DNA from: Bromus sterilis
Lineage: Eukaryota; Streptophyta; Magnoliopsida; Poales; Poaceae
DNA length: 64,000 nt
Direction of reading: 5' to 3'
Assembly (NCBI GenBank): GCA_950022295.1
Contig: OX465598.1
Span: forward strand, 90,310,001 to 90,374,000
How positions within the stretch are numbered: the first letter of the stretch is position 1; the number at the start of each line of letters is the position of its first letter. The position numbers and the translations under genes are program-made. Shown in pieces: positions 24,235 through 36,309 of the stretch. Under the pieces are notes generated by a model, which made no database searches, was not told the DNA's origin, and was given only the letters and a program-made list of their open reading frames with translations.

Positions 24235-26763
24235 TTAAGACTTTAATGATGCTCTCGTAGGAATAAGAGTTGAAGAACAAAAGAGAGCACCAAGAAGAAA
24301 ATACCAAACACATTTAAGCCTAACATGCTTCCTATGCATAGGAATATTGCAATAGAATAATTCATTGAAGCACAAAGCAATAAGCATAGGAAGGCAAAAC
24401 AAGTGCAGCTTCAAAATCTTCATCATAAAGAGAGGGAACTTGATATTATTAAAATATGTAGAAGCATGTGTTCCATTCTCATAATAATTTTCAGTAGGAT
24501 CATGAATAAACTCAACAATATAAGTATCACATAAAGCATTGTTACCATGATCCAGATGCAAAAAGGTACTCTTACTCTCCACATAAGCATAATCTTTCTC
24601 ATTGGTAATAGTGGGAGCAGGACTATCATAAACAACTTGAACACTATAGATTAATTGTTTATTGGGAAGATGGTGTTCAGTAAGGGAGTAATTCCCTCCA
24701 TGATTATGACAAGTTTCATAAGGATAATTTCTCATTATATCATAGATACCTTTACAATCACTGTAGATAGGAGTTATAACATCATCATAGTAGAGAAGAG
24801 CATTATCATTGCTAGCAACTATATTTGTAAACATGTTGTCTTTATTCTTACTAGCAAAAGAATTATCAATTATCACATCCCTAATGGGTAAAGGACTTGC
24901 AATCCTATCATCCCCAAGCTTAGATCTTTCCATATCATCATTTTCAGAGTTGGCGCCAAAAAGATTTTCAAGATCATAAGTAGCATTATCATCATCTTCC
25001 CAATCACAATAAGTAACATGCATATCATAATCAAAATCATCTTCAATAGTGCCTACGGGCCTAACATCAGGATAATAATGAATGCAATCAAGCTCACCAT
25101 CCTCCATAAATTTATGTCCATTAGGATAAAAATTGATGTGAGGAATATGCTCAGGCCAGGTTGATACCCATTCTTCTTCCTTCTTACTCCTCTTCCTCCT
25201 CCTCTTCTTTTTCTTCTTCTTCACCTTAGGAGGGAGTGGTTGGAGATGAAGTTTCTCCATATATCCTGGTTTATCATTAGAAACAATAGGGGAAACTTGG
25301 GAGAAACTCTCCTTTTTATTAGTAGAAATATAAGAGACATTTTTATACTTAGGTAAAGTTCCCTCCTTTCTAATCTTACTTATGTAATCATTTTCATGGC
25401 AATTAACAACACAATAGATATGGAAATTTTGCAAAGTGTTGTTTATTCCTAAGGCATTAACATCTAGCCAAGAAGTCTTTTCTGATAACTCTTCACACAT
25501 CAAAAATAACATAAGTTCATCATAAATATCAGGGGTGATCATGTTATCACACAACTGGTTAACAGTTATGTTTTGAAAGTTCATGCATTGAAAATTAAAG
25601 TGACCCTCTATACCACAAAGTTCACAAGTAAAAGGATAAAGGTCACCCAATTCTCTAGCAATTTCATTTAAATCTTTGACCCAAGTGATTGTTCTTTCAT
25701 GATTATGTTGCTTACAATACTTCTCTTCTTCAATCATAGGCCTTTCATAGGGTCTATCCACTCCACAAAAATTAACATGCTTATATAAAATTTCATTTTC
25801 AGGAATTGGATCATGCATGTTGCAATCATCATGAACAATTTTATCTTCTTTGCAAATCTCTTTAAAAGGTTAATGATGCTTGATCCAATCCTCCTTAGGC
25901 ATATTAAGATGTGAAGCAAAAGATTTAAGGAAATCAACAAGGAGTTGAGAATCAAGCCCAAACTTAGCACTAAACTTATTAAAACTTGCTATTTCAACAA
26001 AGGACTTAATGCAATTATACTCATAAATTATACCCGACTCTTTACCTTTGTCGATCTCCCAATCTTCAGTGTTGCGTTGAATTCTTTCAAGGAGTTCCCA
26101 TTTAGCATCAATCTTTTCGTTTGTGAAAGAACCCATAGAGGAAGCATCGAGCAAGTCTTTATCCTGTCGAGAGAGCCTTGCATAAAAATTAGTAATAATT
26201 ATATCTTTGGGGAGCCCATGGTTAGGACACTTTAGCATTAAAGTTTTCAGTCTCCCCCAAGCTTGAGCTATGCTCTCTCCGTCATGAGGATATAAATTAT
26301 AAACATAATTACTATTCTCATGAACTTCATGAAGAGGATAAAACTTGGAGTAAAAGAGAGACTGGATCTCTTCCCAATCCCGTAGGTGAGAATCATCTAG
26401 TAGACTATACCATTCCAATGATTTTCCTTTCAGTGACAAGGCAAATAATTTATTCATGACTTCACCTCTTGTCAAACTTGAAATCTTAAACAACTCACAA
26501 AGTTCTGTAAGTTTCAACAAATGAATACTAGGATTGGTTGTTCCATCATAACAATCATTCCTAATTATTTCAATTATCCCAAGTGGTATTTGGAACGGGA
26601 TACATTCAGTAGGTGGAGGAGACTTCTCCACCACGGGTGTGGTAAATCGGCCTTCCCCAAGCAGCGAACTAAGAGTGCGGTTTTCCATAAACATAACTAG
26701 TGAAAATAAAAAAAAGAAACGAAAAGATTTAATTGCAAGATCTAAAGATATACCTTCAAACAC
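24235..26763 (-). pseudogene. Gag polyprotein of element B, one nonsense codon
   Basis: One continuous frame of about 840 codons is interrupted only by TAA at 25870-25872. The start is uncertain: the first Met is at 26763, and a Met at 26688 (MENRTLSSLLGEGR) is more plausible. The N-terminal half has the retrotransposon-gag domain (SLEWYSLLDDS, FYPLHEVHEN, ESIAQAWGRLKTLM, CPNHGLPKDIII). The C-terminal half has the CCHC knuckle CELCGIEGHFNFQC, a basic cluster near 25190, an acidic region and a hydrophobic tail. In element A the codon matching the stop is GAA, so the stop looks like a point mutation. No protease or polymerase follows, so mobility would depend on another element. Confidence 0.75.
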
Positions 26764-26768
26764 TTACT

Positions 26769-26786
26769 TCCCCGGCAACGGCGCCA
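26769..26786 (-). promoter_or_regulatory. Primer-binding site for tRNA-Asp
   Basis: TGGCGCCGTTGCCGGGGA on the minus strand is a perfect 18 nt complement of the plant tRNA-Asp 3' end. It lies 9 nt from the LTR end at 26796. Confidence 0.9.
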
Positions 26787-26795
26787 GAAATAGCT

Positions 26796-28233
26796 TGATG
26801 TCTATGCACGCTTCTATTCTTGTAGACTATGTTGGGCCTCCAAGCGCAGAGGTTTGTAGGACAGCAACAATTTCCCTCAAGTGGATGACCTAAGGTTTAT
26901 CGAACTCAGGGAAGTAGAGGTTGAAGATGGTCTCTCTCAAGCAACCTTGCAATTAAGATACAAGAAGTCTCTTGTGTCCCCAACACACCTAATACAACTA
27001 GGAGTTGTATAGGTGCACTAGTTCGGAGAAGAGATGGTAAAATATAGGTGATAGGTGTGGCAAAACGAAGTAATATAAATCTGTAATAAAAAGTGCAGAA
27101 AAGAAACAAGTGGTAAACGTGAGCACAAACGGTATTGCAATGGTGGAAACAAGGTCTAGGCTTCATACTTTCACTAGTGGAAACTCCAACAACATTAACA
27201 TAGTCTAATCACATGATATTCCTCATAAAACATGCAATGTAGACGTACTCGGAGGTCATTCCTTTGTGGTCAAGAGAGGACGAGAACTGTGTAGGGCTAC
27301 AAAAGCACACCTCAGAGTTCGTAGTTCTCATCTATGGATTTCCCAATGTCACCGCAGCAATCTAAAGAGAGTACCCCACAACATATCTAAAGGATAGTCA
27401 AAGACAAGCACCAAGAGACTCTCAATCTTCAATCCACACACAAAAGAGGAAATCACTCATGAAAATATTCTTCTAACCCATGTCCAATAGACCGCTGTCA
27501 CCATGGTCTCGGGGATTATACTAGATAAGATCAAGTGAGTACATCGATCCAATACATAGAAGAAGGGGAAACATCATGGGATCATCCTAGATTAACATAG
27601 CCTATGATCACAATCAAGATCACATCATGGGAGAGAGATAAGATCACATAGCTACTGGTAGAAACCTCAGTCCCGGGGAGGAACTACTCCCGCATCATGG
27701 AGGGAGGAAGCAACGTCGATGGAGATGAATCCGGGGGCACTTCCCCGTCCCGGCAGGGTGCCGGCACAGGAATTCTGGTCCCCCGAAGCTTGTTGGCGAT
27801 GGCGGCGGAGATCGGAATTGCTTCTGGAGAAAAGGGGTCTGCAATCAGGGTTTTCGCGACGCGAGTAAAAATAAGTCTAGGCGGGGTCACCAGGAGTCTA
27901 GGCGGCCTCCCGGCGCGGCCACCCCCTAGGCCGCACGCACTGGCCGCCTAGGCACCAAGTGGGGCCCCTCTGCCCCCCCCCCCTTCAGGCGTAAGGAAGC
28001 TTCTGGAACGCTGATTTTTTATATATTTTTCCCGGAATTTTTTGAGCACTTTTAATAATGGGAAACCTGAAATACAAAAATAGCAAAAAACATAAACTGG
28101 CGCTGGGGTGCACTGAGTTATATGTTAGTCCAAATATGATCAAAAGTGTATGGAAGTTCATCAATATCATAGCAATGTCACACAAAAGAGGCATGGAGCA
28201 AGCAGAAATTATAGATACGTTTTGGACATATCA
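26796..28233 (-). repeat. 5' LTR of element B
   Basis: 1438 bp, TGATATG at 28233 to ATCA at 26796. Same family as the LTR at 17234-18684. Confidence 0.85.
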
Positions 28234-29738
28234 GTTGCTAACTTCACCTGGACCTGCACACACAGCAAATAACTTTGCTCCCAACGAGTACAGAGGAGTT
28301 GCCAATTCCTCCGGCCTTGTTGTTTACAAAGGATCAAACGCACGAGATGATAATGATAGTGATAGCAACAGAAAAGTAAATAAAGCATTAAATTGATAGA
28401 GGGTGTAAACAGTATTGGAAATATGGACTGGGGTCCCATGATGTTCACTAGTGATGTCTCTCTCCCAAAAGACGATAAAATAGCCATGCGAGGTAAACAA
28501 ATTACAGCTGGGCAATTGACAGGATTATGTGCGCAAACCAATGCTAACTATGCTATAAAGAAAGGAAGAGGCTCAAAAGCTTGGGCGGTACGCCAAATCA
28601 AGTAGACCAAAATCCATCTGCATCTACCTACTAATCATCCACCTTGAGATATCTATCCAGAACATCTCGCTGGTATTAAGTTGCGAATCCCACCCAAAGT
28701 GTAAACTCAAAGCAACAGACAACTGCATTAAAGAACTTTGCGTAAAGTAAACAATCCTTGCACCCGCAAGTACAAGCACCATTGTTTTCTCCCTTGTGGC
28801 AACAGCACATCCCCTAGACTCATGTTTCTGTCACTCAAGATAGTCATCAGGGGCATGAACCCACAATCATGCATAACGCTCCCTCTTGGAGTCACTACCT
28901 ACTACTTGGCCAAAGCAATAAACAGCAACGGAGAACATGCAAGAATTACTCAAGAACATAAATATAAAAGAGGATAATCAAATATATTACTCAAACACAA
29001 TCTGAACATAATCTCATAATCCATCGGATCCCAGCAAACTCAGCATAGCAACAACAGAAAGATTACATATGTGCCTCGATCATGTAGGGCATCTCACGAG
29101 GTCTAATCAATGAAGAACAAAGAGGGGAGGAGAAAATCACATAGCTACTGATCATAGACCCATGGTCCAAGGTGGACTACTCACGGTTCATCCGGGAAGC
29201 ATCCATGGTGGTGGAGAAGCTCCCGGAGGTGGTTCCTCCCTCCGGCAGGATGCCGGGAAGAGGTCTCCTGGTGCTCCCGATCTTGGAAGCGCGGCGGCGG
29301 TGAAACAGAGGAGAGATCGCGAAAAAGGGTTCACGTCTCGGGGTTTTTGCGTCACGGAGAATATATGGGCGAAGGGGGGCAGCCAGGGGGCCACCAGGGG
29401 TCCAGGCGGCCCCCTGGCGTGGCCCCACCCTAGGGCGCGCCGGGTGGGCGCCTGGGGCCCTAGTGGGTCCCCTCTGCACCCCCCCCTCGATGATTCCCGA
29501 AGCTTCTGAAGCGCTGATTTTCTATTGGATTTTTCCCGAATTTTTCGAGCACTTTTAATATGGGGGAAACCTGAAATAGAAAAACAGCAGAAAACAGGAA
29601 CTGGCACTGGGGTGCACTGAGTTAATAGGTTAGTCCAAATATGATCAAAAGTGTATGGAAGTTCATAAATAACATAGCAATATCACACAAAAGATGCATG
29701 GAGCAAGCAGAAATTATAGATACGTTTTGGACGTATCA
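28234..29738 (-). repeat. LTR J, a further Athila-type LTR, interrupted by element B
   Basis: Begins TGATACGTCC at 29738 (minus strand). The first 200 bp resemble the LTRs of A and B, then it diverges. A short stretch near 28297 resembles the Athila LTR near 6627. Element B starts directly at its left edge, so the LTR is nearly complete but its end and its internal domain are not in the window. Confidence 0.65.
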
Positions 29739-30236
29739 GTAGACGGGGACCAGTAGGAGCTGTACGCCATGTCGGAGGGACCAGCAGAGAAGGGCTCAAC
29801 GACGATGGAGGCGCAACTCGGCGGGGGGTAGAAGGTGCCGAGGGTGGAAATGCCACGGTTGCCGGAGCTAGATGAAGTGGTCGGGGAAGATGACAGCAAC
29901 ACTGGCGATGAGATGGTGCTGAACGAAGACGAAGAGGTGAACGACAATGTAGTCGGTGAAACCAGAGGCGGACCGTGAGGGGCCACGTCGGTCGTCGGTA
30001 GAGGCGGAGCGGATCGGGTGAGCGGCAACGGTGAACAGGGTGTCGGCGCGGCTCAGGTGAGCGGCAGTGGCGCGGGTGGCACGACGACAGCGATGCTCGA
30101 AGTAGGCGACAAAGGACCCAACAGCTTGACGAAGACCATGCGTGGACGGTGGCGTTCCCGCGCCTAGAGAGGTGGCGCGACGCGTACCACATAGAAGTCG
30201 ACGCGCGGGGACGGTGGAGTAGACCGCGCGCCGCGA

Positions 30237-30632
30237 CGCTACGGCCCGATGGGGCGACGCAGCGGCAGCACGCGGTTCAGGGCGATGACGGGGAAGACCT
30301 CGGGGAGGTTGCAGGGACCGCGTGCCACACTCGCTACGGCCCGACGAGGCGATGCAGCGGCATCGCGAGGGTCGGTGCAGCCTCGAGGATGACCTGGAGC
30401 GGACGACCTCGGGGCGGCGGTTGACCGCGGACTGCAGCACTACGACCCGAAGGGGCGACACAGCGGCAACGCGCGGGTTGGTGCATTGCGGGGACGGCCT
30501 CGGGGCGGCGGTGTGGACCGTGTGCCGCGGTGCTGCGACCCGTAGGGGCGACGCAGCAGCGGCGCACAAGTCGGTGAAGCCGCCGGGAGATCCACGGGGG
30601 CGGCTCCACGACACGAAGGGGCGACGCGGCGG
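30237..30632. repeat. GC-rich imperfect tandem repeat in the leader of element K
   Basis: Five units each carry a core like CTACGRCCCGANGRGGCGA, at about 30237, 30338, 30448, 30535 and 30608. Spacing shortens from about 107 to 73 bp. Confidence 0.6.
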
Positions 30633-31480
30633 TCGCCCGATGCTCGATCGGTGGTAGGCGCTCGTACTCGGAGGCGTTCGTCTCGTAATCCTGCGGGGCG
30701 CACGCGGACGACTGCGCGCGTCATCGACGCGGCGCAGATGGGTCGATCGCGGGCGGGTGGGTGATCAAGCCGATCGCCCGCGAGGTGGAGAGGTGCCGCT
30801 TGGCGTGATGATGGCGACGGGGGGCCGAGCGGATCCAACAAGCACAAGTCCAGGCGGCGCGGGGCCGGTCGATGCGGTGTCGGACGACGTCGGGACAACC
30901 GACGCGGGTCCGGTCGGCGCACGTACGGACGACGTGGGGCAAGCCAGCGCAAGTGCAGGTGTAGTCGGGGACGTCGCGGGTGGCAATGATGGCGGTGGAG
31001 AATGCCCGATCGGAAGCAGACGCGGCGACGGTCGATGATGACAACGTGCGGCGCCGACGCTCGGAAGGCGGCCCTCATGAGCCGCCGCATCGCGCGAAAG
31101 CGCCGAGGCAACGAAGAGGTCGTGCGGACAACGACCGTTGCCGGCCGGCGCGTGGCGCATGGTTCGTCGGGGCGATGAAGAGACCGACAGCAGCGCCGGA
31201 GTCGGAGTAGAGGCGCGGTAGATCGACGACGACGGTGGGCGACTCAAACCGATCTTAGATCGGAAAACCAAAAAGAGTGCCGATCAAAAATGACCGGCGC
31301 GAGAGAAAAAGCCCCGATCAAGGGATCGGGAGAAAAGACTCTAGGGAAGCCGATCCACGGGATCGGCGGACGAACCCTAGCTACGGGCGGTGTGGCCCCC
31401 AGCGCCGGCGATCATGGATCGGCACCAGGGGCGGCGCGGGCGAAAGCGACGGCGACGGCTAGGGTTTAGATCGTGTTTAG

Positions 31481-31490
31481 GCTGATACCA
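31481..31490 (-). promoter_or_regulatory. Primer-binding site for initiator tRNA-Met, element K
   Basis: TGGTATCAGC on the minus strand adjoins the LTR end; the first nine bases match the Met PBS. Confidence 0.65.
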
Positions 31491-31599
31491 TGTAGAAGGA
31501 TAGAGAGAGGTTCTGGTGGAATCGATGTTTATTGCTTGAGCATGATAGAATAGAGTCTTACGCTATCTATTTTTCCTAGTATAATCAGTATACTCAACA
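31491..31599 (-). repeat. Short 5' LTR of element K
   Basis: Runs from TGTTGAGTATAC (31599) to CTTCTACA (31491) and contains AATAAA, a possible polyadenylation signal. Confidence 0.6.
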
Positions 31600-33800
31600 A
31601 AGTTGGCCTTAGCGTTGGAAATGGCCTAAGGTTCCGTGATATAATTTGTACACTTTCCTTTATGTATAATACTTCACGAAATGAAGTTTTCTTTAATAAA
31701 GAGTGATTCGTTTTTTTGTTTAAATTTTTGCTATTTTTCAACTGATTGAAACAATTGCTTTCAGTCAGATTTGTAGATGTTTGATTTTCCGCGTCGTGAT
31801 TCAGGTTTGCACTTCAATCCCTCGACGCCCGTTAAACCGCACCCTTTATATTTTTTCTTTTTTCAAAATAGCGGGTCTCTAGCGTTTTCCTCCCCAAGTG
31901 TATGATGTTTCAAATTTCACAGCTCGAGAGGGACGGAGAGAGGCGAAGGAGAATCCATGTCGATTCTGCTGCAGCGGCCGCCATCCTCCTTTGCTTGATT
32001 GTTGGTGCCACTCTCCGCTGTTACTGTAATTTTCTTGTCTATTTTCTGGATCTGGGTGTTGAGATTTGTTGCTCTTGTGAGTTCCATCCTCCATATCAGA
32101 GGTCGAATTCGTCTAGGTTTGTACTGTTGTGTGCATGTGAGTTCATCTCTTCCAAACCCGAGGTAAATGTATATCATGTGGGCAGGTTGTGTGATTCGTT
32201 CTTCATGTTAATTCCATGCCCCCCCCTAAGTGGAGGTTTATTTTCATGTTGTTCCGTGTTATTTTTATTTAGGTCTGTTCATGCCATTTCCCCCAATCTG
32301 AGCTAGTTGTGGAGGTATATCATGTGACCAGTTTGTGCGATTTAGGCTTGTTCATGTCATCTCTCCTGAATCGAGCTAGAGGTCATCAGGTGGAGGTATA
32401 TTAATGTGGTCAGTTTTTATGATTTAGACTTGTTTATATCGTTTACCCCAAACCAAGTTTTGGAGGTTTATCATTAGTTTAGGGTCGTTTGATTTAGGCT
32501 TGTTCATGTGTTTCTAACTTTCTATCTAGATATTTTTTGGTGGGATCATGATCGAATTGGGGGTCTAGCTCAAAAAACGTTACTATATTATGGGACGGAG
32601 GGAGTAGTTTGTAGGATTGGACTTACCACCGTGCTGTTTATTGTTTATGTTTTACATCTCGGTTGACATCCAAACTAGGATATGTTTTAAGCATCCTAGA
32701 ACTCTAAATATGGTGTGAAACTGTTTAAAGAAAGTGGCACAATAGTTTTTTGCTTCTTTTATTATCTGTTTGACATTCTTGTAGAATGGAGCTCTGTTCT
32801 CGGATGCCTTAATCATCTGTTATCTATAGAACTTCTATATTTTTGTGTTGTGGAGAAACCAAGGTTGGGTGTTTGTTTGAAGTCTGAATAATTATTGCAT
32901 CATCTCCCATGACTTTATTTAATTGTCCATTGTCTGGATTTTGGAATTTTGCATCTTGGATCCTATATGGCATTTTGTTGAAAGGAAATGATAGTTTATA
33001 TCCCTTTTTTACTTTTCAGTATGACTGCAGTGCTATTTGTAATCTCAGATTATCTCATGTTCTTGCTTCCAGAATCAAAATTTTGGCCCTGGGCCCTGGC
33101 AGTAACCTTTTGCGGTCAATGTACTAGGTGGGGGTTGGTGCAACAGATGGGAAGACTGGGCAAGGATTGTGGGCACGGAGCCCATGATCTTCCTTTTCTA
33201 ATGACAGTTTGGATTCTTCAAAGAGAACTTTTGTCCCCAACGGTTTAAGTTTGGCTTTTAGTAGACAATCCTGCTTTTCTAATAGCCAGTCTCGACTGTA
33301 TGTTTTCCTGATTTCCTAGTTTGATATAGCTTTTTGATTAGTTTTTTCCATGATTTATGTATGGATGATGGAAATTTTGATGAAGCTTTGTTTGATTTCC
33401 ATGTGAATCATGTAAGAATCAATTACTTTTGTGATTTGTTTCATTTTTTCTCTTCAATGCTCACTCTTGTTTTTGGTTTCGTTCGCGTCTATTTTTACAT
33501 TTATCCTTTTTGGTGTGCAGAAAGTAAAATGTTTTAAACGTAATCTCATGCCGGAGAGCATAATGCAGTATGCATTCATGTGGTTATGCTGGTCTTCTTT
33601 TTATAATTTATTAAGTTTTTTCTAATCATGCACTTTTTGCTTATGCTCCTATTGGAGTATACTTTTCCATTAGATTTTTGTACTGCGCTATATGTTGGTT
33701 TTGGTTTGCTGTATATTTAGATTTGCCCTACCTTTAAGCATAATTCAGTTTTTGTTTGTATGATTTGTATACTCTACAGTGTAATATCTACGCTCTTACA
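31600..33800. other. AT-rich backbone sequence, mostly unassigned
   Basis: This is not recognisable as an LTR element. A GC-moderate stretch at 31900-32100 looks like a 5' leader (short ORF 31902-32306), but I see no homology. The stretch 32100-33800 looks intronic: T-rich, with similar phrases such as TTTAGGCTTGTTCATG recurring at about 32340 and 32495. Confidence 0.35.
32569..32604. mobile_element. Stowaway MITE relic (one end)
   Basis: It ends GGGACGGAGGGAG followed by TA, the characteristic Stowaway terminus and target. The opposite end is not found nearby, so only about 36 bp remain. Confidence 0.65.
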
Positions 33801-34275
33801 GTTCAGATTAGGGGTATCTTACATTGTAGAATTGAATGTAAGTATAGTTCTGAATGACTGTGAGTGTAGTGTAAGCATAGTGTCAGAACTTACAATTATG
33901 AATTAGTGTGACTTTACTGTCAAATGATTGTATTTGTAGTTCATATTAGGTGTATCTTACAGTGTAAATCGAGTGTGAATATAGTTCTGAGTGACTCTTA
34001 AGTGTAGTTTAAGTATATTGTCAAACTTACAATTATAAAATTACCGTAATTTTATTGTCAAATGATAGTAATTACAGTTCATATTAGGTGTATCTTACAT
34101 CGTAAAATTCAATGTAAATATAGTTCTGAGTGGCTGTAAATGTATTGTAATTAGTGTCAAAAGTTACAATTATGAATTATTGTGATTTTACTGTCAAATA
34201 ATAATTACAGTTCAAATTAGGTGTATCTTACAGTGTAAAATTTGATTGTAAATATAGTTCAGTATGATTGTATTT
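33801..34275. repeat. Tandem repeat, four units of about 138 bp
   Basis: Units begin with GTTCAnATTAGGnGTATCTTA at 33801, 33939, 34077 and 34210, giving spacings of 138, 138 and 133 bp. AT-rich, imperfect copies. Confidence 0.8.
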
Positions 34276-34519
34276 ACGGTGTTTTTGTACTGCTTTTGTT
34301 TGGGTAAGATCATGCCATTTTTCTGTCAATTTGGTGTATGATCTCTGCTTTTTTCTCCTGTTTTATAGTGCATACAAAGAGTTTAGCCTTCTGTTTTAAT
34401 ATCTTCTTTTACTAATTTCAATTTTTTATGGTGCTTTCTGTGTGTGTAGAAGTGAAGGAGCTCTAGTGATTTCCATGTATCAATATTTACTAGATATTCT
34501 GGGAAGTTCTTTTCGAAAG

Positions 34520-35290
34520 CTGTGAGTGAATTGACCACTAGGCAAATAATTCTGATCCAGAATTTTGGTAGGTTTGTTAAATGTCTAGCAAGCAAGTTTG
34601 ATGTTGCTACTTCTGAGATTCAGTTGAGGAGAAATTTCATCCCCCTCACAAAGTATGATGCATGAGATACTAGATCTTCCGATTGATGGTGATCCAATTT
34701 TTTGACACCGATGTTGGTCGTGATTTCTTTCTTTCACATTTCAATGTCACTAGCACCCTTTAGTCCACTTTTTTGCAAACAAACTCAAATCTACCGAAGC
34801 AGAATTGTCTGATGAAGATATTTTCATATGCTGCATGTTATTCCTTTGTCCACATTCTTATGTCCAAATTCTAGCCTTTCTCTTATCCCACACTACCTCT
34901 ACATTTTCAGAGATTGCAGTTCTTTTATGAATTACGATATGTCCAGATTTATGTATGAGTGTCTCCTTAGCAACATTATTAGAACGTTTAGAGAATCTAC
35001 TAAACTTATATCCAAGAGGTCAGTCACCGTTGCTGTGAGTATGTTCTATTTTTTATTTTCCTACTGTCGTTCATTTTTAGCATTTTTCTTGTCACTGAAA
35101 ATTTTCCATCCTTTTTCTTTATGTTGCCTCTATTATTTTGGCAGTTTTTATAGCTTGATTGTGTGCATTTTTCTTTCACTCCCTCCCTGATGTCAAGCCA
35201 AGGATTCTTGTTTGAAGAGGAAACAAAATAAAGCAATTCTCAGAGTTCGATAAGAGTAACAGTCGCTCTTACGGGAAAAGGACATTGAAG
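34520..35290 (+). pseudogene. Decayed gene of the plant Ulp1-protease-associated/mobile-domain family
   Basis: Broken frames collinear with a common plant protein family, often carried by Mutator-like elements, can be followed. FVKCLASKFDVATSEIQL and NFIPLTKYD are followed by a frameshift near 34660, then HEILDLPIDGDPIFDTDVG. FLCPNSSLSLIPHYLYIF and NYDMSRFMYECLL follow (34828-35037). After an intron-like gap come PRILV, TGA (35213-35215) and FSEFDKSN. The TGA sits where relatives have Trp. The catalytic Ulp1 domain is not visible. Assignment is by motif order from memory. An exon-like piece with frame KYSEKNSSATVNDVAAPHI follows at 35384-35490. Confidence 0.5.
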
Positions 35291-35814
35291 TGTTTATGTC
35301 CATCCATATTTCTACTAGTTAGTTATTTCTTGTTTCTGTCCTATTTTCTTCTTATGTTTTATTTTCTTATTTTGATTTTATAGAAGTATAGCGAGAAGAA
35401 TTCATCCGCAACAGTGAATGATGTTGCTGCTCCTCATATCCTCTTCACTACTAAAGTTGAAACAACGTTTAGTTGTCGCTTTGGTAATGATGTACGGTTC
35501 TTTTTCATTGTTTGTTTTTGTGTTTTTTCTAACCTTTGTTCTCCAATTCAGTTTAGTGCTACTTTTTACGGTCCATTCTTGCTTTACTATGTCTGTTTCC
35601 GTGTATTTCCCAAGCAAGGATTTAGTAATTTATGAATTTACAGTGTAATTACTGTAATCTTCAAGGGTTTTGCTGCTTCCTCTTTAGTTACTGAACTGGT
35701 GTTGTTTATTCCTGATTGCATCTTAGATTTTTCAGTGTAACCAGAAAATGATTTTAAGTGTCATCAGAAATGTAATTCTGCTACAAAGTTATGTTTTTTT
35801 AATTTTTTAATTTT

Positions 35815-36040
35815 TCAGAAATTCAAAAATTAAGGTCGATTTGAAAATATTACAAATCTATGGGCCTATCGTCCGAACGCCTACCGATAACACGTTATCG
35901 GTAGGCAGTTGACCGATAGCGCCCGTAGATCGACGTGGCGCGCTCCAAATGGAGCTATCGGTAGCCGGTGAACTGACAGCGGGCTATCGGCCCGTAGGAT
36001 ACCGACAACGCGCTGTCGACATGTAGTTCACCGATTCCCC
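35815..36040 (+). repeat. CCGATA-rich segment, left copy of an inverted pair
   Basis: About 225 bp aligns in reverse with 61950-62182. It is dense in CCGATAG/CTATCGG and holds a perfect palindrome (GCCTACCGATAAC, AC, GTTATCGGTAGGC; 35879-35906). It could be a long terminal inverted repeat of a DNA transposon or a duplicated promoter. Confidence 0.6.
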
Positions 36041-36193
36041 CCTGCCTACATTCTTCCTCCTCTCCTGTTGTTATTCTGTTCTCCCCGCATATCTCTTTTC
36101 CCCTCCCATTTCAGCATTTTTCAGCGAGAATCCACTGCATCCGCTTCTACAAATAAGCACATCTACCAAACAAAACTCGATTCTGGAAAAAAA

Positions 36194-36286
36194 ATGCAAG
36201 GGCGATGTTGTGAGGGGAGTAATGGAGCTGTGAGGTCGATTTCGAGCACCAAAGCAGGAAGATCAAGTCGGCAACACACGCTTCAG
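36194..36286 (+). CDS. Candidate first exon, 31 codons, function unknown
   Basis: ATG at 36194 after a pyrimidine-rich leader (36060-36130). It is open for 31 codons (MQGRCCEGSNG start) to a good donor, CAG followed by GTGTAT at 36287. It lies directly downstream of the left CCGATA segment, mirroring the gene model downstream of the right one. Element F interrupts the locus at 36310, so no second exon is visible here. Confidence 0.3.
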
Positions 36287-36309
36287 GTGTATAAATATTT
36301 GTCCTTACT

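Larger units (their letters stand above)
22570..28233 (-). mobile_element. Element B: gag-only Gypsy element of the A family, 3' end missing
   Basis: From right to left on the minus strand are the 5' LTR (28233-26796), a 9 nt spacer, the PBS (26786-26769), gag (26763-24235) and a non-coding 3' region (to 22570). The PPT and 3' LTR are lost at the junction with the Athila array. PPT-like copies remain at 23538-23551 and 23595-23608. It shows the original order that element A has lost. Confidence 0.85.
29739..31599 (-). mobile_element. Element K: Copia-like element with a short LTR, 5' part only
   Basis: The 109 bp LTR (31491-31599) and initiator-Met PBS (31481-31490) are followed leftwards by about 1.7 kb of very GC-rich leader or gag-proximal sequence, cut by LTR J at 29739. 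Overlapping frames on both strands are open only because of GC content, and I recognise no domain. The superfamily is inferred from the short LTR starting TGTTGA and the Met PBS, so it could also be another small-LTR element. Confidence 0.5.

Noticed and set aside
29683..31271. Many long arginine/proline-rich open frames on both strands
   Set aside because: They arise from GC-rich repetitive leader sequence of element K; no frame is consistently open or shows a domain.
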